Source: Macrobrachium rosenbergii (taxonomy: Eukaryota > Arthropoda > Malacostraca > Decapoda > Palaemonidae). Taken from it: a stretch of DNA of 64,000 nt. Made by a program: the position numbers and the translations under genes. Below, piece after piece: positions 23,131 through 35,337 of the stretch. Numbering within the stretch: the stretch's first letter is position 1; each line of letters begins with the position of its first letter. The notes under the pieces were generated by a model. The model saw only the letters and a program-made list of their open reading frames with translations. It was not told the DNA's origin and searched no databases. Location: NCBI RefSeq assembly GCF_040412425.1, contig NC_089749.1, forward strand, positions 33,978,070-34,042,069, given 5' to 3'.

Positions 23131-23420
23131 ATAGTGCCGTCAGCACACCTCACGCGGTGCACTGTAGGCACTACTCCAGGTTCTTTGCAGCGTCCCCTCG
23201 GCTGCAACCCCTTTCATTCCTTTTGCTGTGCCTCCATTCATATTCTTCCTTCCATTTTACTTTCCACCCTCTTCTGACAATGTTTCATAGTGCATCTGCG
23301 AGGTTTTCCCCTTGTTACACACATTAAACCTTTTATTCTGTTTTCTTTCAGCGCTGAATGACCTCATAGGTCCCAGTGCTTGGCCTTTGGCCTAAATTGT
23401 ATATTCTATCTATCTATCTG
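23131..23420 (+). repeat. SINE-like repeat, copy 2
   Basis: Same family as copy 1, from GATAGTGCCGTCAGCACACC to the 3' TATCTATCTATCTG tail. Confidence 0.75.
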
Positions 23421-23439
23421 CCAGAAAGTGGAAGGTCAA

Positions 23440-24720
23440 GACAAGACTGCCTTCTCGAGAGAGAAAGAATGAATCTGTATCAGTGGGAAAGAGCGAGGAA
23501 CGATTGAAAGGAGGGAATGGGAAAGGACTGGAAGAGGCTGAGGGAAAGACTAAGAGGAAGGGAGTGGGAGAGAAGCGAAAGGAAGAAAGCAGAAAAGGCT
23601 TCGTGACCAGATAAGAATCGAAATGAAGGAAATAGGGAAGGACTGAAAAGGCAAGAGTGGAAAAGGACTGATAAACAAGAAGTAGGGAAGGATGTACAGC
23701 GAGGAAGTCCGGAAAAGTGAGAAAAAATGAGAAGGGAATAAGTTGGAAAGAATAGTTAAAGAGGAGGAAGTAGGAAATAATTGAAAGAGAAGGAGTCGGA
23801 AAGACTTAAAGGTTTCAGTAGGAAATAATTAAAAGGGAACAAGTGGAAAAGGGTAATTAAAAAGGAGGAAATAGGAAAGGACTGGAAGTGATGGACCCGG
23901 GAAGTATTTGAAGGTGATGCGTGGGAAAGCATTAAAATGGAATAAGGGGGAAAGAATACAGAAAAGGAGAAAGTAGAGAAGAATTAAAAGAGAGGGGCTC
24001 AGGAAGGATTTTAAGGGGGTAAATGGGGAAAATGAAAGGGAATAAGCAGGAGAGGATAATTAAAAAGAGGAAATAAAGACTGGAAGCGAGGGAGTCAGGA
24101 GAGCTTTTAATAGATTAGGTGGGAATGGTTAAAATGGAGTAAATGAAAATTATATTAAAAAAAGGAGGGAGGACGGAAAGATTGAAAGACAGGAAGTGGG
24201 AAGGATTTTAAGGGAATACGCGGGAAAAAACTAAAAGGGAATAAGTGGGGAAGAATTAAAAAGAAAACAGGAACAGATTAAATAAGAGGGAGTTAGGAAA
24301 GGTTTTAACGGAGCTTATGAGAAAAGATTAAAAAAAATTTTTAGAAATAATTAAATGGGAATAAGTGGGAATGAATTAAAAAGGGGTAAGTAATGATTAA
24401 AGAGAGGGAACTGGGAAAGATTATAAGGGAATAGGTGGGAAAGAATTAAAAGGAAGTAGGAAAGGGTTGTGAGAGAATAAGAATGTGAGAATAACGATGG
24501 ACCTCTGTTGTTGTGAGACAGAAGAAAGGGAGCAGAAGCAAGGCAAGATGAGGAGGCAGCAGGCCCAAGATATTTATTTCTTTGAAAAATACAACTTGTA
24601 AGAGACTCATAGATGAAACCCAGGAGAGGAAATAGGAGAAGGAACCGAAAAGGTAGGAAACAGAATGTGCTTTAAAAAGGAATTACGGGAAAGATGAAAA
24701 TGAAAAAAAAAAGTACGAGA
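23440..24720. repeat. Purine-rich degenerate minisatellite
   Basis: About 1.3 kb of strongly purine-biased plus strand made of imperfect units of about 20-30 bases. Recurring cores include GGGAATAAGTGGGAAAG, AATTAAAAGGGA and GAGGAAGTCGGAAAG. The first 0.5 kb is also present, inverted, at 31,045-31,560. No protein-coding content. Confidence 0.8.
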
Positions 24721-24846
24721 AACGAACGACAACTCCTTTAATTAAGGAGAAAGAAATATATATTCTAATGTCAAAACAAAAGCTAACATGTTGCGTCTAG
24801 TGTCTCTCCCGTCTTTACACAACCTTTTTCTTTGAATCTTATATAA

Positions 24847-24918
<72 letters not shown>

Positions 24919-25980
24919 GTCATATAAAACCTTAAAAAACTTTTTTACTCATAGCACAAGGCTTCAAAGGTCACTCGTCACCCGCAAGTTTTCTTGTTAT
25001 AAAACGCAACAGTGCGGAAACCCAGAAATGGGGAGCGACATAGATACATATTTTTTATTCACTCTTTCTTTTATAGAATAAAATGGTTTTTGCTCTATGT
25101 ATGGGTGAATTCTGTAATTTAATTGGAGGATAGTGGAGTTGTATAGCAACCTCGACTAAAACTCGCTCTCAACAGAAGAAATGGAAGAATGCGTATTTTG
25201 GAAAAAAAAAAAAAAAGTCTGCTTTGAACAAAAACTAAAAAGAATATATTTTCATATTCATGCATTCTACTGTGATTTTAATTGTCGCATAAAAACGGAT
25301 AAGCAAAAGTACGGGAAATACAGATGACTAACTTTTCTTACATAAGTAGACATAGTTGGATCTCCACGCTTGAATTAATATTTTTGCCATAACATAAAGA
25401 AATTTCTATGTGTATTTAAGTGAAAGAAGGCCAACGATCTGTGTTTACTCTGAAAGGGATTCCAACCTTGAGACTAATTTTCAAAGCTCAGGGGATGTAG
25501 CTCTTGCATATGTCCACAGCCTTCATAGAAGGTTAAAGCCTAATACGCGATGCATTTCAGTAAATAAACGAGTGAATAAATAAATATATAACTTCCAGAC
25601 ACTAACGTTCCACTCAGTCTTATCGCAGAAAGCATAAACAAGAAATCTCTGCATCACATCTTCACCAGTTTGCCCCGAGGGAAAGCCAGTGAAGGAGGAA
25701 GGAGTGCAGGTTAAAAGTCCTCCGTTTTCTGACAGAGGAGAGGTCGTAATTATGAAATACACATAAATATGAAGATGAGAAATTCTCTTTTTATGTTCAG
25801 ACAGCAAAAGCGAAGGAGGGAAAAACTCAAGATGCTTTACAAAAAGTCAAGAGTTACACAAGACTTTTTTGTTTTTTTTACTCCTAATGACATTTTCAAT
25901 TTTCATCTAACTGATAATGCTTTATAGTATGAGAAAACGTAGTAGTTCTCGTCATAAAATCAATTGCACAATGAAAATCA
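24721..25980. other. Unassigned sequence with a (TC)n tract
   Basis: A (TC)n run of about 32 units at 24,851-24,914, and an A run near 25,201-25,215. The only frame of note (25,523-25,807, minus, 94 codons) has no recognisable domain. Confidence 0.5.
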
Positions 25981-26045
<65 letters not shown>

Positions 26046-28650
26046 CATCTTTGTCTATCACAGTCATCCTATTCGACTGGGTAGTTTTTATAGTGTGGGG
26101 TTCCGGGTTGCATCCTGCCTCCTTAGGAGTCCATCACTGTTCTCACTATGTGCGCTGTTTCTAGTAGCACACTTTTCTGCATGAGTCCTGGAGCTACTTC
26201 GGCATTTAGTTTTTCCAGATTCCTTTTCAGGGATCTTGGGATCGTGCCTAGTGCTCCTATGATTATGGGTACAATTTCCACATCCTTCTTATTTCGATTT
26301 TCAGGTCTTGATACTTATCAATTTTTTCTCTTTTTTTCTCATCTACTCTGGTGTCCCATGGCATTGCGACATCAATGAGTGATACTTTCTTCTTGATTTT
26401 GTCATTCAACGTCACGCCTGGTCTGTTGGCACATACCACCCTATCTGTTCTGATACCATAGTCCCACAGGATCTTTGCCTGGTCGTTTTCTGTCACTCCC
26501 TCAGGTTGGTGTTCGTACCACTTACTACTGCAAGCTAGCTAGTGTTTCTTGCACAGGCTCCAGTGGGGGGCTTTTGCTACTGAATCATACCTCTTTTTGT
26601 ACTGGTTCTGTGCAAGTACCGGACATTCGCTTGCTATGTGGTTTATGGTCTCGTCTTTCAAATTGCACTTCCTGTATATGGGTGAGATGTTATTTCCATC
26701 TATTGTTCTTTGGACATATCTGGTTCTTAGGTCTTCATCTTGTGCCGCTGTTAGCATTACTTCTGTTTCCTTCTTGGGTTCTCCCCTCTGAATCTATGGC
26801 CATGTTTCATCGCTGGCCAGTTCTTTTGTCTGTCCCTGCCTTGGTTTGTTGTGCCATTCCTCTGTTCTGTTTTTCATTCTCCTGTCTCTGTATATTACTG
26901 GGTCTTCGTCTACTTTTATCAGTCCTTCTTCCCATGCACTCCACAGCCACTCATCTTCACTGGTTTTCAGATATTGCCCCAGTGCTCTGCCCTCGATGTT
27001 GACCTCTCCCCTCTTCCTTTCGTGTTATGTACAGTCTGTCTGTATTTGGTCTTGGTTGTAGTGCTTTGTGTATTGTCATGTGTTTTCTAGTTTTCTGGTC
27101 TATGCTGTGGAGTTCAGCCTTCGTCCACGCCACTACTCCTGCGCTGTATCTGATTACTGTTACTGCTATTGTGTTTATGGCTTACTGTTACTGCTACTGT
27201 GTTTATGGCTTTCGTCATGTTTCCGGCATTGAGTTTTGACTTGAGTATTGCCCTAAGTCTCTGCATATATTCTTTCTTGATCATGTCCTTCATCTCTTGG
27301 TGCTTTATATCCTCTCCTTCTATTATTCCTAGGTATTTGTATCCTGTCTCATCTATGTGTCTGATGCTATTCCCGTCTGATAGCTTTATCCCTTCAATCC
27401 TTGTTACTTTGCCTTTTTGTATGGTGACCAAGGCGCATTTTTCTATTCCAAACTCCATCCTGATGTCCCAGATACAATCCCTACAGTCTGGATTAGGGTA
27501 TCTATTTCCTTGATGATTTTACCATACAGCTTGATGTCATCTTCTGCAGTACTTTTGTCATGGGAATCATGGCTACTACGAAGAGTAGTGGGGACAGTGA
27601 GTCGCCTTGAAAGATCCCTCTCCTGATGTTAACCTCCACTAGTCTTATCCCAGAGCTTGTAAGTACTGTATTCCAGTTGCGCATTGTACTTTTAAGGAAG
27701 CTGATGGTGTTTTCCTCTGCCCTATATATTTTCAGGCATTCTATTAGCAACGTGTGCGGTATCATGTCGAAGGCTTTCTTGTAGTCAATCCATGCCATAC
27801 TTAGGTTGGTTCTCCTTCTCTTACTACTCTTCATTACCATTTTGTCTATTAGGAGCTGGTCTTTTGTGCCCCTACACTTCTCTCTGCAGCCTTTCTGTTG
27901 GTGGGGGATGGTGTTTGTATCCTCTAGGTAGATGTATAGTCTTTCACTGATGATGCCTGTTAGTAACGTCCAAATTACTGGTAGGGAGGTGATAGGCCTG
28001 TAGTTACTTGCTATATTTCCCTTCTTCTTGTCTTTCTGCACTAAGGATGTTCCCCCTGTGGTCATCCATTTGGGAGTATGGTGGTTTGTGATACAATGCT
28101 GGATTTGTTCTGCTGTATTTTGGGTGTAGTTGTGATACAATGCTGGATTTGTTCTTTGAAGCAGTATCCATGGACTTGTTCTGTTATCGGGACCTGGGGC
28201 TTTCCAGTTGGGTATTTTCTTTAGTTGGTGCCTGACTGTGCCTGTCGTGATCTCGGTGAATCTTTGTTTTATTCTCCCCATTTCTTCTGCTTTGATTTCC
28301 TGGAGCCATGTTGCATGTTGTTGTGTAATATCGGATTGCTCCATATGTTTTCCCAGAGTCCCTTACTTGACTCGGCTTCGGGAATTTCCTGGTGGTTGTC
28401 TTTCCCTCTTAGTTGGCTGTATAGTCTTTTCTGGTTGGTTCCAAAGAGTTTGTTCTGTTGGTATCCTTTATTCCTGTTCATGTACCGTTGGATCTTATGT
28501 TCTTTGGCTTTAAGCCTCTGTTTTATATATTCTATTGTGTTGTTTAGTCACTTCTCCTGTACTTTGTATTTCTCATTCCGTTTCTCTCTAGTTTTCTTGC
28601 TTCTTAGCCTCCTTTCTGCCATCTCTTTCAGTTTACTCAAGTCAGATCTA
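25981..28650 (-). mobile_element. LINE D, non-LTR retrotransposon with C-terminal restriction-like endonuclease
   Basis: Minus-strand element whose 3' end runs into (ATT)n at 25,981-26,045. Three other copies of this 3' end in the window (43,490, 52,165 and this one's relatives) also end in AAT/ATT repeats, so the repeat is probably the element's tail. The 5' limit is uncertain. Another short ATT run lies at 28,660-28,690. Confidence 0.8.
26090..28500 (-). pseudogene. LINE D ORF: reverse transcriptase, CCHC motif and restriction-like endonuclease, frameshifted
   Basis: Reverse transcription and target cleavage for retrotransposition. The reverse transcriptase spans 28,344-27,502: WKAPGPDN, SNYRPITSLPVIWTLLTGI, then motif A AWIDYKKAFDMIPHTLL, and motif B RRGIFQGDSLSPLLFVVAM. 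The catalytic FxDD region near 27,500 is frameshifted. Then GYKYLGIIEGEDIKHQEMK near 27,340, a CRKCN-type CCHC motif (YRKCNLKDETINHIASEC, first Cys lost) near 26,670, and a PD-(D/E)xK-like segment (IRTDRVVCANRPGV, then KKVSLIDVAMPWDTRV) near 26,420. Endonuclease placement at the C-terminus assigns it to the R2/NeSL/R4-type group rather than the APE group. I am not sure which clade. Several frameshifts, including a 44-base tandem duplication near 28,088-28,175, make it non-functional. Confidence 0.8.
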
Positions 28651-28659
28651 ATCGCCAAA

Positions 28660-31044
28660 TTATTATTATAATTATTATTGTTATTGTTCAGCATATGAAA
28701 CCTTTCATATGGAACAAGCCCACAGGGGCCGTTGACTTGAAATTCAAGGAAGTAAAGGGAAATACAGAAAGAAGAGATCCAACTTATTAAAAAAGAAAAA
28801 AAAATAATAAATAGAAAAATAAATTAAAAATGTATTAAAACGCAAGAAGAATAGTATTAGGGTAGTAGTGACCTTACTGAAAATTTAAGAGGGCAAGAAC
28901 ATTATTGAAGCCCAAAGTTTCTCAGTGACGTCCTAGCTATATAAAGAGCACAGGATCTGACAAGCCTTAAAAATGCTTCATAGTTATTGAAAGTAGCCTA
29001 CCTTGCTCGTTAATTAACGTACAACCCGCAGTCAAACAACAGTAAATGTGTAATAGAGTTCGACATAAAACTCGAACAAGATTGGCATATTTCCCAGTAC
29101 TCAAGTAGACTCATTTATAATGCAGCAAGAACCAAAGGACTTTGTATCTTGGGCTATGCTGGGAAGAAGCTAATTTTTACTTATTTATTTTTTTGATGCT
29201 GGTGAACATTTGAAGTATCAGAAACGTTTCACAATTCCAGTAATCGAAATTCCACGTACATTCTATGTGTGTGTGAGATTAATGTTTACCCCAACGCACT
29301 TTTGCAAGCTCGAAGCGAAATTAAGTTTACGTTAGAAATTTTCTCACCAGGCAATGAAAATCTGCGGCATGTTCAAAAGTACTTAATCTGAATTATACAA
29401 AGTTTCTGTGTATATGAAAATAACGGTTATTCGTTAACATATAGGGGCAACATTTTAATGAAGTGTTCCATCTGGAATTAGGACAACATCCTACCAGAAT
29501 ATTCTACCAGGAATCCGGGCAACGCCCTCTCAGCTTATTCTGTTAAACTATGCTGACTAGAATCCTGCCAACATCCTAATCAAGTATTTTATCTGGATTC
29601 CAAGCACTCTCCTGCTGGAGTCTCATCTGAAATTCCGTTGGTGGTCAGTTTCTGAATTTCTTTCGTTTGGATACTTTCGGCTTCAGATTTTCAAGCATAT
29701 CAAAAAAGCGCAAAGATTCGAGAAGTTAAGAGGGCATTGATTAGAATTACATATGTGTCTGGTAAAAGTGAAATGTTTAACTTATGGACTTAGATTCAGA
29801 GAATATCACACTATTCTCACGCAATGTGGTTTCCCTTCCCGAATTAAAAGGTGACTTCACAGTAAAGTTTCTGGCAAAATCTAATCATAAATGGCTGTTT
29901 TATAGTATCATTGGCCCTTTGCTTTTGATTCCACGAATACGATACTGGCCAGGTGTTGGAGAATAAGAACGTTAAGGCCTTCACACGTCATAAGGACTTC
30001 CCCTACAGAATGTCAGCCTTTACACTCACTTTTTCGCCGACCCGAAGGGTTTTTCACTTGTGCTCTTGAATAACTCGGGATATGGAAAACGATTATTCAT
30101 GCATTTTTTGAAAGCCCTGTTCACCGTTTTCTTCTGGCCTCTTCATTAATGAAGAGGACTCCTGGAGAAGGTGTTTTGTGAAATTCAGGCAGTATGTTAC
30201 ATTTGCCAAGAAAGATGGTTTTCCTTACAAGATGTGCTTTATTACCCGGTTATTTACTTTTATACAGTTTTGTTGATATCACGAGTCCTTTATTTTATTT
30301 CCAGTTTATTTACATCAAAGCAAATTCTCCGGGGCTGATGACCATCATTGTGAAGATTTCAGCTCAAGCAGTCAGGATCTCTTTTGTATGAAAGCCAGTT
30401 GAAAGGGAGACCCGGGACCGTTTCCTAAAGAGGCTGCAAAAGGAAAACAGTAACAGAATGAGAACGCATGTTGCCCCACATCGCCAAAAACAAAGTTAAT
30501 GCCTACCTCTAAAAACGAGAGCAAGCAGAGAATTCAGTTTGCAAAAGGGGTGTCATCAACAGCCAACGAGGGAATTGCTGCCATTCACGCTTAATTTGCG
30601 CAGAAAAGACGTCAGTTATCTGCTAACCAACCAGCGGGATGACTACTGCCCCATCACAGGAACTATCTTACGCACAATAAAACTGCGAAAATCATGTGCC
30701 ATCATCCAACCAATCAGGGCATTTGTTGCCTTCATCACAGTAAATGGGGACCAAACAATGATTGATCACCCAACCCACCACAGGATTATTGCATTACTCA
30801 CAATAAAAGCGGGAAAATTCTGATCCATTAACCAACCAACAAATGGATTACTGCCTCAACGCAATAAATGCGCGAAGAAATGAGATGTCATCAACCAGTC
30901 AATCAGATTACTGCCTTGAGGTAGATTTTCCTCGGTACGATCATCACTGAACGATGACCGTTCATGGATTAACGGTGATCGTCAAACGATTTTTTGGACA
31001 CTAATTTGATTGTTTTTTAATTGGGCTGTTTTGCTTTGAACGAC
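28660..31044. other. Unassigned sequence in the centre of the inverted repeat
   Basis: A GCATATGAAACCTTTCATAT segment near 28,692 followed by CAAGCCCACAGGGGCC resembles a dispersed repeat I associate with decapods (memory only). The rest shows no gene. It includes the tandem array at 30,545-30,920. Confidence 0.4.
30545..30920. repeat. Diverged tandem array, unit about 60-75 bases
   Basis: Five to six imperfect units, each with CATCA(A)CCAACCAA, then GGATTACTGCC, then CACAATAAAAGCGGGAAAA variants, at about 30,550, 30,630, 30,703, 30,765, 30,825 and 30,887. Confidence 0.65.
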
Positions 31045-31601
31045 TGACTGTATTCTTTCCCCCTTATTCCATTTTAATTCTTTCCCACGCATCACCTTCA
31101 AATCCTTCCCGGGTCCATTACTTTCAATCCTTTCCTACTTTCCTCCTTTTTAATTACTCTTTCCCACTTGTTCCCTTTGAATTATTTCCTGCTGAAACCT
31201 TTAAGTCTTTCCGACTCCTTCTCTTTCAGTTCTTTCATACTTCCTCCTTTTTAATTATCCTTTACAACTTATCCCCATCAAATTTTTTCTCACTTTTCCG
31301 GACTTCCTCGCTGTACATCCTTCCCTACTTCTTGTCTATCAATCCTTTTCCACTCTTACCTTTTCAGTCCTTTCCTATTTCCTTCATTTCGATTCTTATC
31401 TGGTCACGAAGCCTTTTCTGGTTTCTTCCTTTCGATTCTCTCCCACCCCTTTCCTTTTAGTCTTTCCCTCAGCCTCTTCCAGTCCTTTCCCATTCCCTCC
31501 TTTCAATCGTTCCTCGCTCTTTCCCACTGATACAGATTCATTCTTTCTGGCTCGAGAAGGCAGTCTTGTCTTGACCTTCCACTTTCTGGCAGATAGACAG
31601 A

Positions 31602-31890
31602 TGGAATATATAATTTATGCCAAAGGTCAAGCACTGGGACCTATGAGGTCATTCAGCTCTAAAAGGAAAACAAAACTGAGAGTAACAGGTTTAAAGGATG
31701 TAACAGGAGGAAAACCTCGCATATGCACTATGAAACATTGCCAGAAGAGGGTGGAAAGTAAGATGGAAGAAAGAATATGAATGGAGGCACAGCAAAAGGA
31801 ATGAAAGGGGTTGCAGCCGAGGGGACGCTGCAAAGAGCCTGGAGTAATGCCTACAGTGCACCGCGTGAGGTGTACTGGCGGCACTATCCC
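31602..31890 (-). repeat. SINE-like repeat, copy in right arm (pairs with 23,131-23,420)
   Basis: Minus-strand copy carried by the inverted duplication. Confidence 0.75.
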
Positions 31891-31934
31891 ACTACGGGTT
31901 CCACTTTCTCTCTTGATAGAACCACACCTCTTGG

Positions 31935-31940
<6 letters not shown>

Positions 31941-31976
<36 letters not shown>
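31941..31976. repeat. (TC)n microsatellite
   Basis: About 18 TC units, counterpart of the GA tract at 22,988-23,079. Confidence 0.95.
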
Positions 31977-31978
<2 letters not shown>

Positions 31979-32291
31979 CAGACTAAGCCTTTTGATATTT
32001 GGATGGCTGGACCTGCTTCTGTAAGATAAAATGGTAGGAAATCATTTTCGTTCTAAAACATTTTGATTAGGTTATTGATTGGGGTGCTGTAAAAAAAAAA
32101 TAAATAAAGTAAGGCAAATTAGACCGTTTCTTCAGAGTGTGCTGCTTTAATCATTTCTTTCGACCTCAATTGAGGCTGTGGCCTTTCTGAATTTCCCTTC
32201 AAGTTTTAGCAAACCACTCAGTCATTACGTCAACTGACCAATGAAACTGGATTCTGACATAAAATTCCAAGACCTAGAGCCTGTGTACTAG

Positions 32292-32585
32292 GAATAGAGA
32301 ATTTAGGTCAAAGGCCAAGAGCTGGGATCTATGAGGTCATTCAGCGCTGAAAGGGAAATTGGCAGTAAGAACGTTTGAAAGGTGTAACAGGAGGAAGTCC
32401 TCCCAGTTGCACTATGAAACACTTGTTAGGGAGGGTGGAGTCATTTGGAAGAAAAACAATGTGAACTGAGGTGTAGTAAAAGGAATGAAAGAGGTTGCAG
32501 CTAGGGGCAGCAGGGACACGGCAAAGAACCTTAAGTAATGCCTACAGTGCACCAAGTGAGATGCACTGACGGTGTGTACTATTGG
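32292..32585 (-). repeat. SINE-like repeat, copy in right arm (pairs with 21,881-22,175)
   Basis: Minus-strand copy carried by the inverted duplication. Confidence 0.75.
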
Positions 32586-32696
32586 ACCCCTCAAGCATAT
32601 AGGAAAATGGTAAAGACTGGCAAGAGTTTGTTAAAATGATGATAGCTAGTTATGAATGAAAAAACAGAAGATTAGTTTAAAGTTCTGTGTGTACAT

Positions 32697-33532
32697 TTAA
32701 AAAATCAGCCTCTTAACTGAACTTATTCAAAAGTAAAAAAGTACAACAGATGAAAGCGTCATTGATTTACCGTGGACCAGAAACTCAACGTTAATTGCTT
32801 CCAGACAAAACTTGAGAATTCTTGCCAATGAATGCCCTTCCCAGGCCTATGTATGTACAGACCAGCCATGGACAAAAGAACATTTTTAAACTAACAGAAC
32901 CTGTTAAAAAAATCTTTTGAAAAACAAAATACAGAATAAAAATATTTTGATTTCTATGAAAAGCAAGACGCTGAAAATTTTACCAGCAAACACTGCTGCA
33001 TTTCAGGTTGCCGTTGCGAACGACTACCATTTTACCGCATTTCCCAAAATTAGAGAATAATTTAATGGGAACGCATGGACGAGATACCTTTTGTCGCACC
33101 AAGAGTAAGAAAACCTAAGCAAAATAACCAACACAGTTTTTTAGTAACCGTCTTCAAGAGCTGCTATCGACAGTGGTCAGAACTGGTTTCACTGCGCTGT
33201 CAGAATGACGAAGAAAAAGTAAAAGCCACTAGAGAGCACCCCTGCTGACCCAAGTGCCGAATATTTTGACACCGGAAACAGGCATTGCCTTAGTTCGAGG
33301 ATCAGTCAATATGCGCCATTTTAAAAACATAATATACTGAATACAACTATTTCGTCAATATATCTAGCAATTAAAAGGCCATGCTTGATAAACAATATTA
33401 TCAATTACTCGTATATACCTCTTAATCCCCAACTTCGCACAGCCCTCAGTTGATCATTCTTGTTTAGACAGTGTTACACGAGACCAAATATGCACAACCA
33501 ACATACCAACAAGTGACTACCCCCATAGGAGG
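32697..33532. other. Unassigned sequence
   Basis: No gene, repeat or RNA recognised. Confidence 0.5.
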
Positions 33533-33836
33533 GTAGTGCCGGCAGTGCACCTCATGCGGTGCACTGTAGGCATTACTTAAGGTTCTTTGTAGCGTGCCTT
33601 CGGCCCCTAGCTGCAACACATTTCGTTTCTTTTACTGTACCGCCTTTCATATTCTTTTACTTCCATCTTACCTTCCACCGTGTCCTTACAATTGATTCAC
33701 AGTGCAACTACGAGGTATTCCTCCTGCTACACCTTTCAAGCCTTTTAATGTCAATTTCCGTTTCAGTGTTGAATGACCTCATAGGTCCCAGTGCTTGGCC
33801 TTTGGCCTAAATTCTATATTCAATTCAATTCAATAA
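33533..33836 (+). repeat. SINE-like repeat, independent copy
   Basis: Same family as 21,881 and 23,131 but outside the inverted repeat. It begins TAGTGCCGGCAGTGCACCTC and ends in an AATTC repeat (CAATTCAATTCAAT). Confidence 0.75.
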
Positions 33837-35337
33837 GTGACTTACATCGTTCACTTAATGTAAAATTTAGCAGAAAAATGCTAAATAATCTTGAAAATGT
33901 GCTCAGGTGACGGAATTTAGCGCCATCATAACGTATGTAGGCAAAATGGAGTTTTATTCATTCGTTCAAAATGATAATGAGAATTGTGTCCATTTGTGGT
34001 AGAAGTACGCTTGTGAAAATACAGCAAATAATAACGAATGGTGAACTTCATAAGGCTACAAAACTACACAAGGGATATGAGGCAGAGGAAGGCTACTGTC
34101 AAATGTGTCGGCAGTCAAATTCCGTCGAATATTTTCTGTAGACCCCTTGAACGCTACAGTACAACCGTTGTGGTGCAGCGCGGCACTGTATAGCGGGGCA
34201 GAAATTTAAACGAATGCCAGGATTATCGAGTAGCAGAGCATTCATCGATGAGGTACAAGTTGGAATGAACAAAGGAATTCTAATCAGAGCCTGCTTTATC
34301 GCAGAAAGGAACACTGCTAGATCATCAAAAGATAAATAAAAGATACGTAAGGCATACTGAGGTACGGTAGGGAACGCCTGTTTGAATCGATGTCTTGTAC
34401 AGATGAAATCTAACAGAGCGTATTAAGATGATCTTAGTCATTTAGATAAAATAAGCGGAATCGTAAAAGTTCCATTCCTTTGATTGGATGAGTTAGTGAC
34501 CAAAGTCAAGCATGACTGATAATATGTGCATCGTTTTCAAAGGAAAATTAACAAAAAGTCATAACCTATATGGTATTATGATTGAAACGCACATCACAGT
34601 TTAAGCGGATTACAGCTCCAAAAATATTGAACTCGACCTGAACAGTTATTGGATGTATCACATTATCTCTTACTGACCCGAAGTTTATGTCTTTTTACAA
34701 CACTATGTACACGTTGATTTGTAAAAGCATTGGTTTAACTCAGAAAGCAATTTTCCCCCTTTGCTATTCAACGGTTTCTAAGAAATTTCCTAAAATGTCT
34801 TCTTGATATTCTACTTCAATACAAAACTTATATATACTGATAATCTCCTGCAGATTTAATGGTTTTATTTCAAAATACCATTTATTTTCGTAGCTTTCTC
34901 AGAAAAGAGCAAATATCTACATACATAAATATAAATACTATTACGCTAACTAGGATTTTTGTGTATAGGATAGAGCTTTAAAAAGTTATGTGAGAAGTGA
35001 AATAAAACTACATATTTCCACGATCAAACTTGACTTCATCTACACACAGGAGTGTGTGTGTGTGTGTGTGTGTGTCTGTGCTAGTGACTGCGCAACCTTC
35101 GTGTGATATTTGGAGTTTTCCAGGTGGACTACTCAGCTTCGCCTCTATTTTTAGGGTTTGCCGAAAAAATTATTTGCTTCTTTATTACTGGGCCGTAATA
35201 TAATTCTCATGAAAAATTAATACTTGTATGATATGAATTGCAAAGCCTTTTGGAATTAATCGAAATGCAATTCAATATGATATCATTTAATGCAGTCTAT
35301 CTAAGTACCTGCGATTAAAAAAAAAAGCAATAAATGC
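33837..35337. other. Unassigned sequence
   Basis: About 1.5 kb without a recognisable gene. It contains a (GT)n run at 35,051-35,075. Confidence 0.5.

Larger units (their letters stand above)
21766..23963. repeat. Long inverted repeat, left arm
   Basis: Reverse complement of 31,045-32,696. The outer end begins ATGTACACACAGAACT and the right arm ends AGTTCTGTGTGTACAT. The inner end is GGGGGAAAGAATACAG against CTGTATTCTTTCCCCC. It contains two SINE-like copies, a GA tract and the first part of a purine-rich minisatellite. About 500 bases (22,471-22,972) have no counterpart in the right arm. Confidence 0.9.
31045..32696. repeat. Long inverted repeat, right arm
   Basis: Reverse complement of 21,766-23,963 without its 500-base segment. 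It starts with a pyrimidine-rich stretch (31,045-31,560), then two SINE-like copies in reverse orientation flanking a TC tract (31,941-31,976). Confidence 0.9.

Noticed and set aside
26148..27513. Plus-strand frames with hydrophobic content resembling membrane proteins
   Set aside because: Antisense of LINE D; the hydrophobicity reflects T-rich reverse complements.
30545..30920. CRISPR-like array
   Set aside because: Units are diverged throughout, without constant repeats and unique spacers, and the context is eukaryotic.
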